DNA from: Ruminococcus flavefaciens ATCC 19208
GTDB lineage: Bacteria > Bacillota > Clostridia > Oscillospirales > Ruminococcaceae
DNA length: 64,000 bases
Assembly: GCF_000518765.1 (NCBI RefSeq)
Contig: NZ_KI912490.1
Location: forward strand, 186,001 to 250,000
Reading direction: 5' to 3'
In this document: positions 53,241 to 61,476 of the stretch, piece by piece
How positions within the stretch are numbered: the stretch's first letter is position 1
Layout of the letters: each line of letters begins with the position of its first letter
Position numbers and translations under genes: made by a program
Notes under the pieces: generated by a model
The model's database searches: none
Told to the model about the DNA's origin: nothing
What the model saw: only the letters and a program-made list of their open reading frames with translations

Positions 53241-54941
53241 TCATTCAGAACCGTTTATGCTCTCGACTACTCTGTCATAGAAATTAAGGATATACTCTTT
53301 AGCTTCAGCAGCTGAGTCATCGGCGGCATTGAGTTTTTCGGTCTTTGTTTTGATATCGTCAAGAAAAGCCTTTTGCTCCCTGAATGTTATTCCTGACTTA
53401 GCGAAGTCGCTCATATTTGAATTTTCGAGATTTATCAGAGTCTTGTAGGTTTCGAGAATGATTATCTCAGAGCCTGCATTAGCCTCCTCTACCAGTTTGT
53501 TCAGTTCATTCATGCTCTTCCAGAGATCCTCGGAGTAGTTCTTCTTCAGAAGCTCATTCTCCTTTTTCTGGGTCTGGGAATAGAAATCGCCTATAGTGCA
53601 GTATACCTGAGCTATCTCGTATTTGTCGGGCTCACTGCGCTTGAAATCCGCAGTCTGAGCCTCTCTGAACCATTTTACGGAGGCTATCTTTCCCGAAATA
53701 CTTCCGTTCTGTTCAGAGCTATCTCCGTTATTTCCGTAAAAATAGTAATACCAGTACAGTATTCCGAGCTCATATGCTATCTCCTCATATTTCGGAGCTT
53801 CCCTGAGCTGATTGATATTCTCATTTATAAGAGCGAGTATCTGTTCTGTTTCCTTCGCATCAAATACCATGTCACTTTTATACAGCTCGATAAGCTTTAA
53901 ATAAGCGTCCGCATATGAACCGTCAGCACGGATAACATCTTCAAATGCTTCCGATCTTGCAGCATACTCACTCGTATTCTCGGCTTTTTCCACAAGCTTG
54001 TTGAAATCCTCGCTCCTGCTCTTGTTAGCCATTATATTTGCAAACATGGATATACCGAGACAAAGCACGGCAAATCCCGCAACGATGCTTGTAGCTCTCA
54101 GATATGTGTGATTGTCCGTCCTTTCAAGCTCTTCATAAAGCTCATCGCATGAACGGTATCTCTTGGACTTATCCTCGTTCACGCACTTTCGGATTATCCT
54201 CACAAGACCTGCATTTGTTCCTTTAGCGAACACAAAGCGTTCCGCAGAACTTACAAACTCGCCGTTTGCCGAAACATTTTTTGGCTTTTTTCCTGTGAGC
54301 ATATGGTACATGGTAGCACCTATATTGAATATATCGGTCTGTTCATCAAGTTCCTGCTCATAGAACTGTTCAGGTGAAGCATAAGCAGGAGTATAGGCAA
54401 ACGCACCGCTTCGCCTTTCGATAACAGAACCGAAATCTATAAATTTCAGCCGTCCGAACTTATCAGGTCTGCGGGAGTTCTCAAAGTCCTCCTCATTTCT
54501 TACGACCATGATATTATCGGGCTTCATATCGCTGTGTATAAGACCGCACTTGTGGATAAAGGACATAACGCGGCAGATATCCTTTGAATACCTGAGCATG
54601 GTCTTATGTCGGAAAGGACCGTATGCAAGGAGCTTTTCCATAGAAACGCCGTTGATATAGTCCTGCACGATATAAAGCGCATCGGGATCATTGTCGATTA
54701 TCTCGATTATATTCGGAAAAAAAGAGTTCTTGGCGTCCTTTTCATAGAATTCCTTGATAAGCAGGGACTCCTGCCTTGCATTATAAGCGTCAGTGCCGTT
54801 GGTCTTCATTACCTCTTTCACAGCACGCTGGGCGTTATTTGCCTTGAGATCGACAGCACGGTAAACCACCGAAGTACCGCCTTTGCCTGCAACATTGACG
54901 ATCTTGTATCTGTTTTCAAGGACAAAGCCTTTATTTAGCAA
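53241..54941 (-). CDS. Membrane Ser/Thr protein kinase (PknB-like)
   Basis: 566 residues. The kinase domain (~1-270) has the Gly loop VAGKGGTSVVYRAV, Lys in RAVKEVMK, catalytic loop HSDMKPDNIMV (HRD changed to HSD, Asp, Lys and Asn kept), metal site FIDFGSV and APE-like YASPEQF. A transmembrane helix follows (~288-310), then an outside region of ~250 helical, TPR-like residues with EYAARSEAFEDVIRADGSYADAYLKLIELY. It phosphorylates proteins inside and may sense the envelope outside. PP2C and FHA genes upstream complete the module. Confidence 0.93.
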   Translation of the reverse strand: MLNKGFVLENRYKIVNVAGKGGTSVVYRAVDLKANNAQRAVKEVMKTNGTDAYNARQESLLIKEFYEKDAKNSFFPNIIEIIDNDPDALYIVQDYINGVSMEKLLAYGPFRHKTMLRYSKDICRVMSFIHKCGLIHSDMKPDNIMVVRNEEDFENSRRPDKFGRLKFIDFGSVIERRSGAFAYTPAYASPEQFYEQELDEQTDIFNIGATMYHMLTGKKPKNVSANGEFVSSAERFVFAKGTNAGLVRIIRKCVNEDKSKRYRSCDELYEELERTDNHTYLRATSIVAGFAVLCLGISMFANIMANKSRSEDFNKLVEKAENTSEYAARSEAFEDVIRADGSYADAYLKLIELYKSDMVFDAKETEQILALINENINQLREAPKYEEIAYELGILYWYYYFYGNNGDSSEQNGSISGKIASVKWFREAQTADFKRSEPDKYEIAQVYCTIGDFYSQTQKKENELLKKNYSEDLWKSMNELNKLVEEANAGSEIIILETYKTLINLENSNMSDFAKSGITFREQKAFLDDIKTKTEKLNAADDSAAEAKEYILNFYDRVVESINGSE

Positions 54942-54957
54942 ATAGATCTCCTCGCTT

Positions 54958-55737
54958 TCAGCAGAGTTTTACCATAAGGGCGGTGATGTTGTCTTTTTCG
55001 CCGCGCTGAATGACCTGATCCTTCAGCTTTTCGAGATTTGATTTCATAGCCTTCTCATCTTTGTTTGCAGAGGGACAAAGTGCTTTTTGCAGCTCCTCCG
55101 ATGATACTTTCTTCCTGAAGCCGTCAGAGCATAGCATATACACATCGCCCTCGCTGTAAGGAAATATGCTGTAATCATAGGAGGTATCATCGAGACCTGC
55201 ACCGATACAGTTGGTAAGCTGGTTCTGTCTCGGGTCTTTCTCAGCCATTTCCTGAGTAATGATACCGTCCCTTACCTCCTGAGCCACTACGGAATGGTCG
55301 GAAGTAAGCACCTCTATCTCATCGTTGGTTATCCTGTAAAGACGGGTATCACCCACATGGGCAATGAGCATATTCCCGAATTTCGGGAGTATGAGCAGTC
55401 CCGTAAAGGTAGTTGCCATATCCGAGGAATGCCTGTCCGCATAGTCGTTTATACGTTCATTCAAATCATGGAGCCTGTCGTCAAGAGACTCCCTTATTTT
55501 CAGGACAGAAGCCGAATTTCTCATAAGCTCGGCAAAATCATCTGCAAACCATTCGTTTATACGCTTGCATACGTAACCGCTCGCCTTTTCACCTGCCGAA
55601 AGCCCTCCGACACCATCGCAGACAGCTCCGAAGAATATCTTCTCGCCGTCGTATTCAGCTTCCGAGATAAAAAGCGAATCCTGATTTACCTTTCTTACAG
55701 CACCCTCGGTAGTCACATAAGAGAAAAAGTATTCCAT
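54958..55737 (-). CDS. PP2C-type Ser/Thr protein phosphatase
   Basis: 259 residues with all metal-binding motifs: VNQDSLFI, AVCDGVGG, MLIAHVGDTRLYRI, YMLCSDGFRKKV and GEKDNITALMV. It reverses kinase action. It lies 12 bp after the FHA gene and 16 bp before the kinase gene. Cytosolic. Confidence 0.95.
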   Translation of the reverse strand: MEYFFSYVTTEGAVRKVNQDSLFISEAEYDGEKIFFGAVCDGVGGLSAGEKASGYVCKRINEWFADDFAELMRNSASVLKIRESLDDRLHDLNERINDYADRHSSDMATTFTGLLILPKFGNMLIAHVGDTRLYRITNDEIEVLTSDHSVVAQEVRDGIITQEMAEKDPRQNQLTNCIGAGLDDTSYDYSIFPYSEGDVYMLCSDGFRKKVSSEELQKALCPSANKDEKAMKSNLEKLKDQVIQRGEKDNITALMVKLC

Positions 55738-55749
55738 GCTGCCTCACCG

Positions 55750-57084
55750 TCAGCTTTCTTCAAAAAATGTGTAGCCTACACCGTGATACAGAAAATTACA
55801 GCCTGAAAATACGCTTATCCTGTCACCTACAGCTACCTCATCACCCTCAACACTAAGGGACGGGCAGGAGATATTCTCTATAAAAATACTGTGTCTGTTC
55901 TTGGTGTTATCGCGTCCGACAATCATGCCCGACAATTCCGCACAGGTGAAAGGATAGACAAAAACAGGTATCCTCTCTTTGCTTGATGAGTTAATGATAT
56001 ATGCGAGCTTTTTGGCATTAGTCTTCTGCTGCGAAGCTTTTTTCGCATCTGCTCCCTTATCGCCCACTAATACCGTAGCAGAATCCGTATCGTTCACATT
56101 GAAAACGAACGGTATATCGCAGATGTATATAACATCTCCGCTGCTTATCTTTTCCTTGATGATACGCTCACCGTTTTCGGCGTAGCTGTTGAGGAAAGTG
56201 CCGTTTGCAGAATCCTTGTCCTCAACATAGAAAGTACCGTTTTCATAGCTGATGACAGCGTGTACTTTTGATACTGTGCCCTTGTCTGTCAGCGCAAGGT
56301 CATTGCCTGCACGGCGTCCTATAGTAAACGGAAAATGTTCGATAGGTATTTCCCTGTTGTTCTCGTCTTTGAGGAAAGCAGGACAATCCGAAACACGCTT
56401 GCGGCTCACAAGGATAGTATGATCTCCATCGTCGTCAGCAGCCGCAGTAGCCGCTTTCTCAGCAGCAGGCTGAGGTTTTTCCTCTTCACTTACATCAGGC
56501 AGCATGAGCACTTCATGGAGCATCTTGTAAAGCTGTGTAGGAGAGATAAATCCGCTCTTGTTTTTCGGATTATTTACGTATTCCTCAAGAAAGAAGCCGT
56601 ATTTCTGCATAACAGCACCGTTTGACACTGTAAAGTTCGCGTTCTTGTTGACCTTCATAAGGAACTTGGCAGTATTCGTACATTTATACTGATTATTTGT
56701 CAGCGGAAGATAAGCCAGATACAGCTTCTGCTTCTCCACGCTGTAAAAAACATTTTTCGGGTCGTTGAGCAAAAAATTATCCATAGGAAGTCCAAGAGAA
56801 GCACAATGCTCCAGTATCTTCTGGAACTGGCTTATTATCCCGAAATATTTCTCCTGCGTCATTGTCTGCTTGACATATTCCGAAAGGGCAGTCATATTTG
56901 TAACGTTGTATTTCAGTACATTTCTTGTTGCAGTTTTTTCCCATCTCACACTGAGAAGCCCCTTTTCTGCATTCTCATTTACGAGCTTGAGCTGATCTTC
57001 GTTTATCTGATCCTTCTTTTTCAGACCTGCCTGCAAAAACGTATCGCAGCTCTGATATAGAAGCTTGGTAGTTATTCCGGCCAT
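55750..57084 (-). CDS. FHA-domain protein with N-terminal DUF6382-like region
   Basis: 444 residues. Residues ~1-200 match the helical/beta region often found before FHA in Clostridia (LLSVRWEKTATRNVLKYNVTNM, GLPMDNFLLNDPKNVFYS). An FHA domain (~240-335) has FTIGRRAGNDLAL, VSKVHAVIS and DSANGTFLNS, the Arg, Ser-x-x-His and Asn-Gly of phospho-Thr binding. A second FHA-like half (~365-440, VYPFTCAELSGMIVGRDN) looks incomplete. It reads phosphorylation written by the kinase downstream. First gene of the six-gene unit. Confidence 0.9.
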   Translation of the reverse strand: MAGITTKLLYQSCDTFLQAGLKKKDQINEDQLKLVNENAEKGLLSVRWEKTATRNVLKYNVTNMTALSEYVKQTMTQEKYFGIISQFQKILEHCASLGLPMDNFLLNDPKNVFYSVEKQKLYLAYLPLTNNQYKCTNTAKFLMKVNKNANFTVSNGAVMQKYGFFLEEYVNNPKNKSGFISPTQLYKMLHEVLMLPDVSEEEKPQPAAEKAATAAADDDGDHTILVSRKRVSDCPAFLKDENNREIPIEHFPFTIGRRAGNDLALTDKGTVSKVHAVISYENGTFYVEDKDSANGTFLNSYAENGERIIKEKISSGDVIYICDIPFVFNVNDTDSATVLVGDKGADAKKASQQKTNAKKLAYIINSSSKERIPVFVYPFTCAELSGMIVGRDNTKNRHSIFIENISCPSLSVEGDEVAVGDRISVFSGCNFLYHGVGYTFFEES

Positions 57085-57198
57085 TTCCTCACCCCTAAGT
57101 GAAATAAAGCGCGTCTGATACGCACATAAAACATTTTATAAAATCAAAACATATGAGCACCTGATATTTTAAACAAACAGTGTGATACATACAAATTT

Positions 57199-57227
57199 AT
57201 TATACCACTTTATATATGTTTTGTCAA
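57199..57227 (-). promoter_or_regulatory. Consensus promoter of the FHA/PP2C/kinase operon
   Basis: TTGACA (57227-57222), 17-bp spacer, TATAAT (57204-57199), on the minus strand. It drives an ~11-kb unit with no terminator found before 46208. Confidence 0.85.
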
Positions 57228-57273
57228 TAATTCAGATAAGTTTATGTCAAGAATGATAAAAAATATGCAGGCA

Positions 57274-57302
57274 TTGAAAATCCTGACCGAATGTAGTATA
57301 AT
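57274..57302 (+). promoter_or_regulatory. Promoter of the acetyltransferase/DUF188 operon
   Basis: TTGAAA (57274-57279), 17-bp spacer, TATAAT (57297-57302). Confidence 0.78.
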
Positions 57303-57324
57303 TTAAGAAAAAAGGAGAAACGCA

Positions 57325-57831
57325 ATGCTTTACCTGAAAACCGCAAATAAAAAGGATATAGAAAAAGAGTATATCTTTGTACGCAGCATTCCTGCCGATG
57401 AAAACGGATTTATCAACGATTATCCCAATATAGAACGTGCTGACTTTGATGACGCACTTGATACTCTCATAGCAAATTCCCGCGGCGAGAAACTTCCTGA
57501 GGGCTATGTACCTGCAACGACATATTTTTTGTGGCATGATGATGATATCGTTGGAGAATTCCAGCTGCGGCAGCATCTCTGCGATTCTCTTATAAATGGT
57601 GCAGGACATATAGGCTACTATATCGCACCCGAGTACCGAGGAAATGGCTTCGCCACAGAGGGGCTTAGGCTGATTATCGAAGAAGCAGAAAAAATCGTTC
57701 CCGAGGACGTGATATACCTCCGCGTGAGAAAAAGCAATCCCTCATCGCTTAAAGTAATGCAGAAAAACGGCGGATATATACATCACGAAGATGACGAATC
57801 TTACTTTGTCCGCATAAAAAAGGAGAAATAA
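57325..57831 (+). CDS. GNAT-family N-acetyltransferase
   Basis: 168 residues behind AAAGGAG. The acetyl-CoA block GHIGYYIAPEYRGNGFATEGLRL (motif A, RGNGFA) and VYLRVRKSNPSSLKVMQKNG (motif B) are clear. The substrate is unknown. The stop overlaps the next start by one base. Confidence 0.92.
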   Translation: MLYLKTANKKDIEKEYIFVRSIPADENGFINDYPNIERADFDDALDTLIANSRGEKLPEGYVPATTYFLWHDDDIVGEFQLRQHLCDSLINGAGHIGYYIAPEYRGNGFATEGLRLIIEEAEKIVPEDVIYLRVRKSNPSSLKVMQKNGGYIHHEDDESYFVRIKKEK

Positions 57832-58271
57832 TGAAGATATTCATAGATGCAGACGGATGTCCCGTAACGGATATCGCCATAAGACTTGCAGTAAAGCACT
57901 CTGTCCCCTGCACTGTCATATGTGATACAGCTCACTCAATATACCGTGACGGCGCTGAGACAATTGTCGTTGACAAAGGCGCGGACAGTGCTGATTTCCG
58001 CCTTGTAAACCTTGTGACCAATGGCGATATCGCCATAACTCAAGACTACGGACTTGCCGCAATGTGCCTCAGCAAAAAAGCCATAGTCATCAATCAGGAC
58101 GGCAAACAGTATACCGAGGAAAATATTTCCGGACTCCTCTCGTTCCGCGCTGTATCAGCAAAGATACGAAGGAGCGGCGGACGCACAAAGGGACTGCCAA
58201 AGCGTACAGTCGAGCAGAATAAAGCCTTTGAGGCCGCACTTTCAACACTGCTGAAAACAAATAATATATAA
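57831..58271 (+). CDS. YaiI/YqxD-family (DUF188) protein
   Basis: 146 residues of the conserved PIN-like YaiI/YqxD family: IFIDADGCPVTDIAIRLA at the start, GADSADFRLVNLV, GDIAITQDYGLAAMCLSK, and RRSGGRTKGLPKRT near the end. The conserved Asp residues suggest a nuclease-like fold, but no activity is established for the family as far as I know. Confidence 0.93.
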   Translation: MKIFIDADGCPVTDIAIRLAVKHSVPCTVICDTAHSIYRDGAETIVVDKGADSADFRLVNLVTNGDIAITQDYGLAAMCLSKKAIVINQDGKQYTEENISGLLSFRAVSAKIRRSGGRTKGLPKRTVEQNKAFEAALSTLLKTNNI

Positions 58272-58286
58272 AAAGGAAAAGAAAAA

Positions 58287-58829
58287 ATGCTGCATTCAGG
58301 AACATTTACAATAGAAACTCCGCGGCTTCTGCTCCGCAGATTTGAACCGCATGACCTTGAAGCTATGCACCGAAACTGGGCATCTGAGCCCTCAGTGCAG
58401 ATAGAATACGGAGAGCCTGTTTACAAGACGAAAGAAGAAGCAAAGGTACTTCTTGACAAATATATAAGCGGATATGAGTCCGAAAGCTTTTACCGCTGGG
58501 CTATAATCGAAAAAGCAAGCGGTGAAAATATCGGTCAGATAGCATTCTGCCGCGTATATGAGGAGCTTCGCACCGCTGAGATAGAGTATTGCATAGGAAC
58601 TGCATTTCAGGGCAACGGCTATGCAGGCGAGGCTCTTTCCTCAGTCATAGAAAACATATTCAAAAGGACGGATTTCAAAAAGCTTGAAGCCTATCACCGC
58701 GCTGAAAATACAAAATCAGGACGTGTACTTGAAAAATCGTCAATGCATATCACAGAAAATGTTGAACGTTTCCGTCAACAGGGTCTCAAACCCGAAGGTG
58801 AAGTATGCTACTGCATAGAAAAGAACTGA
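58287..58829 (+). CDS. RimJ/RimL-like GNAT acetyltransferase
   Basis: 180 residues. The N-terminal TIETPRLLLRRFEPHDLEAM is the RimJ/RimL-type start. IEYCIGTAFQGNGYAGEALSSVI carries the acetyl-CoA loop (QGNGYA), and YHRAENTKSGRVLEKSSM is the usual motif B. Last gene of the three-gene unit. Confidence 0.92.
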   Translation: MLHSGTFTIETPRLLLRRFEPHDLEAMHRNWASEPSVQIEYGEPVYKTKEEAKVLLDKYISGYESESFYRWAIIEKASGENIGQIAFCRVYEELRTAEIEYCIGTAFQGNGYAGEALSSVIENIFKRTDFKKLEAYHRAENTKSGRVLEKSSMHITENVERFRQQGLKPEGEVCYCIEKN

Positions 58830-58858
58830 AAAAGCGGATCATATGATCCGCTTTTTTA
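58830..58858. terminator. Bidirectional terminator between convergent genes
   Basis: Perfect palindrome AAAAGCGGATCAT/ATGATCCGCTTTT with A- and T-runs, directly after the acetyltransferase stop and overlapping the opposite gene's stop. Confidence 0.88.
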
Positions 58859-59329
58859 TATCCACATATCCATTTCACTTCTGTCGGGGACTTCAAACAA
58901 ACTTTCAAATTTAGCCGCAAGCCCTTCGTCGATGAAATAAGCGTCACTGCGTCCGTTCATAACTTCTGCATTACGCTTTTCTATACGTTTTTTCCACTCA
59001 GCCTCATCGACACTGATATAGTGGAATTCACAGCTAATACCATGTGCACGGTAAAACTCACGTGCGTACTCACGTTCGGACTTGCTCCAGAAGCCCCAGT
59101 CAAGTATAACATCAGTGCCTGCCGAAGCTATCTCCACCGACTTTTTATACAAATAGTTCTGAGTACGCCTGACAAATTCATCATGTTTATCGCCTGTTTC
59201 TCCGCCGAGGATATCAAGCATAAGCTCGTCGATGGAGAGTATCACGCCGCCGAGCTCGACTCTGAGCATCTGAGCGTAAGTACTTTTACCGCTGCATATC
59301 CTGCCGCAGGTCATTATAACTTTAGCCAT
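58856..59329 (-). CDS. Small P-loop kinase (predicted kinase/zeta-like)
   Basis: 157 residues. Walker A GRICSGKSTYAQML at the N-terminus, then ILSIDELMLDILGGE (Asp for phosphoryl transfer), DVILDWGFWSKSERE and the lid KKRIEKRN. It belongs to the AAA_33/adenylate-kinase-like predicted kinases. The substrate is unknown. No antitoxin-like gene lies beside it, so a toxin role is not supported. It overlaps the preceding gene by 8 bp. Confidence 0.9.
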   Translation of the reverse strand: MAKVIMTCGRICSGKSTYAQMLRVELGGVILSIDELMLDILGGETGDKHDEFVRRTQNYLYKKSVEIASAGTDVILDWGFWSKSEREYAREFYRAHGISCEFHYISVDEAEWKKRIEKRNAEVMNGRSDAYFIDEGLAAKFESLFEVPDRSEMDMWI

Positions 59330-59795
59330 TCTCGTTTCCTTTTCCGTACATATCTTGTTTTTTCATTGTATTTTTAAGTTTCTCTTTTAATTCAGGTGTA
59401 AGTGGATAATACCTTACCTCTATTCCGAATTTCTTTCTTGTAAATCCAAGATGTGATTTTTCATTTAAAAGCTGTTTCTGCTCTTCCTCACTGCAAACAA
59501 TAATATATTTTTTGAACTCTTTTCCTTTTACTTTATCATTAAGCAGCATTTTCAGTATATCCGCCGCTACTTTGTGCTTCTGCGCAGGCTTTAATTTACC
59601 TAAATGAGAGTGTATCTCGCCTATAATTTTATGGTCTCCAGAATACACATCAGGTTTTATAGTAACTTCTGAATCAAGAGTAACAATAGCATTATATGAT
59701 AAGTTATCTAACTGCAATTCTTTCCTAAATTCATTAAAAAGGAACATTTCTGCTTCACACTGAGCAGATGAATCAGCGTTTTCATACTTCGCCAT
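59322..59795 (-). CDS. Hypothetical protein, nuclease-fold-like pattern
   Basis: 157 residues, no membrane segment. The stretch VTIKPDVYSGDHKIIGEIHSHLGKLKPAQKH resembles the PD...E core of restriction-like nucleases, or a metal site with two His, but the usual ExK is ExH here. The C-terminus is very basic. I do not assign a family. It lies between a GNAT gene (7 bp) and the P-loop kinase (overlap), so it is co-transcribed. Confidence 0.75.
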   Translation of the reverse strand: MAKYENADSSAQCEAEMFLFNEFRKELQLDNLSYNAIVTLDSEVTIKPDVYSGDHKIIGEIHSHLGKLKPAQKHKVAADILKMLLNDKVKGKEFKKYIIVCSEEEQKQLLNEKSHLGFTRKKFGIEVRYYPLTPELKEKLKNTMKKQDMYGKGNENG

Positions 59796-59802
59796 AATAG
59801 CC

Positions 59803-60225
59803 TCATTTCTTTATTATTTTAGTAAAGCCATGTCCGCTGCGCTCATGGGGGTGTGACTTAAAGCCGCATTTCAGATAAAACTCGTCTTTATTCTTTGCAC
59901 TCATAAGCTGAAAATATGACCACCAGCCATCTTTAAGCTGACTGCGGATATAGTCCTCGATATATTCCAGAAGTGCCTTTCCTATGCCCTCTCCCTGATA
60001 TTCGGGAGCAACAATAAGGTCTTTGAGAAAGAATGCCATACCACCGTCACCGATAAGTCTTGCCATAGCGATGACCTCTTCGCCGTTCTTCACAGCAAAT
60101 GTAACATAGCTGTTTTTCAGCGAAGTTTCCACAAGCTCGCGTTCTGGCTTTCCCCAGCCTGCCGAGTCGAAAAGCCTTATAAAATCCTCTGCACAAAGCG
60201 TATTTATTGATATATCGTATTTCAT
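59803..60225 (-). CDS. GNAT-family N-acetyltransferase
   Basis: 140 residues behind AAAGGAGTG. AFFLKDLIVAPEYQGEGIGKALLEYIEDYI holds the acetyl-CoA loop (QGEGIG). The C-terminal FYLKCGFKSHPHERSGHGFTK is characteristic of a common small GNAT subfamily. First gene of a three-gene unit. Confidence 0.92.
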   Translation of the reverse strand: MKYDISINTLCAEDFIRLFDSAGWGKPERELVETSLKNSYVTFAVKNGEEVIAMARLIGDGGMAFFLKDLIVAPEYQGEGIGKALLEYIEDYIRSQLKDGWWSYFQLMSAKNKDEFYLKCGFKSHPHERSGHGFTKIIKK

Positions 60226-60246
60226 ATCCGTTCACTCCTTTAAAAA

Positions 60247-60275
60247 AGTATACCACAAAAAAGTTCTTTTTTCAA
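60247..60275 (-). promoter_or_regulatory. Promoter of the GNAT/hypothetical/kinase unit
   Basis: TTGAAA (60275-60270), 17-bp spacer, TATACT (60252-60247), on the minus strand. Confidence 0.75.
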
Positions 60276-60279
60276 CAGC

Positions 60280-60308
60280 TTGCAAATCAGACACAAAAGT
60301 GATATAAT
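60280..60308 (+). promoter_or_regulatory. Promoter of the VanY-like gene
   Basis: TTGCAA (60280-60285), 17-bp spacer, TATAAT (60303-60308). The two divergent -35 elements are only 4 bp apart. The leader is about 125 nt and A+T-rich. Confidence 0.75.
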
Positions 60309-60439
60309 AGTATAAAGATCAAAATTTAAGTTAAAATAAAAAAATATATATTTTTGTGTAGCAAAATGTAATTGTACTTCGATTATTATAACAGAAACGC
60401 TCAGATCGAGCAAAAAAGTTCTTAAAAGGAGAAGTAAAA

Positions 60440-61360
60440 ATGAAAAAGAGAATATTAGCTATCATGACATTTGCAGCGTTGCTTTCACTGGCATCATGCG
60501 GAAAGGTGGTTGAAGGACAGCCAAGCGCCAACACAATTACAACAACAAAGTCTGCCGTGACTGCTTCCACAACCGCTGTTACAACTACAGAAGCACAGAT
60601 TGCTACAACAACTGCTGCTAATGACGAAAGCAAGGAAGCTGCCGAAGCACAGACAACAGAGGCTGCTCAGAATACATACTCGGAAGCTGCAACAGAAGCC
60701 GCTCAGCAGCAGGCAGTACCCGCAGGCGGCGGAGACCAGACCTCAAATCAGTCTGCACCTCAGCAGTCAAACGCTGTATCAAGCGATACTGCCCCGACTC
60801 CTAACGATTACAATTACGGACCTGCTCCTGCACAGTATAATTATGACGGTCTGACCTATATACAGGGCGTACTCATAGCAAACAAGAGCTACAGTCTCCC
60901 TTCCGACTTCAATCCGGGACTTGATGCGACCTGCCAGAACCAGTTCTATAAGCTCCAGAATGCAGCTGCACAGCAGGGACTGAATATATGGCTCTCATCA
61001 GGCTTCCGTTCATACGACTATCAGGCTCAGATATACAACAATTATGTTGCACGTGACGGACAGGCTGCTGCAGATACCTATTCTGCACGAGCAGGCTATT
61101 CCGAACATCAGACAGGACTTGCCATAGACGTAAACCAGATAGACGACAGCTTCGCAGGCACTCCCGAAGCAATATGGCTTGAGAACCACTGCCACGAATA
61201 CGGCTTTATACTCCGCTACCCACAGGGCAAGCAGGGCATCACGGGCTATCAGTATGAATCATGGCATATCCGCTATGTAGGAACAGATATGTCCTATCCT
61301 ATCCATGCTAGCGGACTCACACTGGAAGAATACTTCGGTATCGACTCTTACTATCATTGA
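60440..61360 (+). CDS. VanY-type D-alanyl-D-alanine carboxypeptidase, lipoprotein
   Basis: 306 residues behind AAAAGGAGAAG. Lipoprotein signal with lipobox SLASC (Cys20), then a Thr/Ala/Gln linker of ~100 residues. The peptidase domain (~150-300) has LSSGFRSYDYQAQIYNNYV, GYSEHQTGLAIDVN (His and Asp zinc ligands), ENCHEYGFILRYP-like and ESWHIRYVG (catalytic Glu and His). It trims terminal D-Ala of peptidoglycan stem peptides on the outer face of the membrane. No vanX or ligase gene is near, so it is a cell-wall enzyme rather than a resistance cassette. Confidence 0.93.
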   Translation: MKKRILAIMTFAALLSLASCGKVVEGQPSANTITTTKSAVTASTTAVTTTEAQIATTTAANDESKEAAEAQTTEAAQNTYSEAATEAAQQQAVPAGGGDQTSNQSAPQQSNAVSSDTAPTPNDYNYGPAPAQYNYDGLTYIQGVLIANKSYSLPSDFNPGLDATCQNQFYKLQNAAAQQGLNIWLSSGFRSYDYQAQIYNNYVARDGQAAADTYSARAGYSEHQTGLAIDVNQIDDSFAGTPEAIWLENHCHEYGFILRYPQGKQGITGYQYESWHIRYVGTDMSYPIHASGLTLEEYFGIDSYYH

Positions 61361-61366
61361 TAAAAT

Positions 61367-61396
61367 AAAAGCTCCTGATTAAACAGGAGCTTTTTT
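61367..61396 (+). terminator. Terminator of the VanY-like gene
   Basis: Stem AAAGCTCCTG/CAGGAGCTTT followed by TTTCTATT. Confidence 0.88.
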
Positions 61397-61476
61397 CTAT
61401 TAAATTCCAGAAGTGAATGAAAGGATAAATGTGTTGAAAAATATCTGTTTTATATTTTGATTTAAGATATGCTTTA

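Noticed and set aside
58856-60225. Toxin-antitoxin locus (zeta-like kinase or GNAT toxin)
   Set aside because: The kinase is a general predicted-kinase type, the GNAT is not of the TacT/DUF1778-paired kind, and no antitoxin-like DNA-binding gene is present.
60440-61360. Vancomycin resistance gene
   Set aside because: VanY-type peptidases are common wall enzymes. No vanH, ligase or vanX gene lies nearby, and the two-component module at 34522 is far away.
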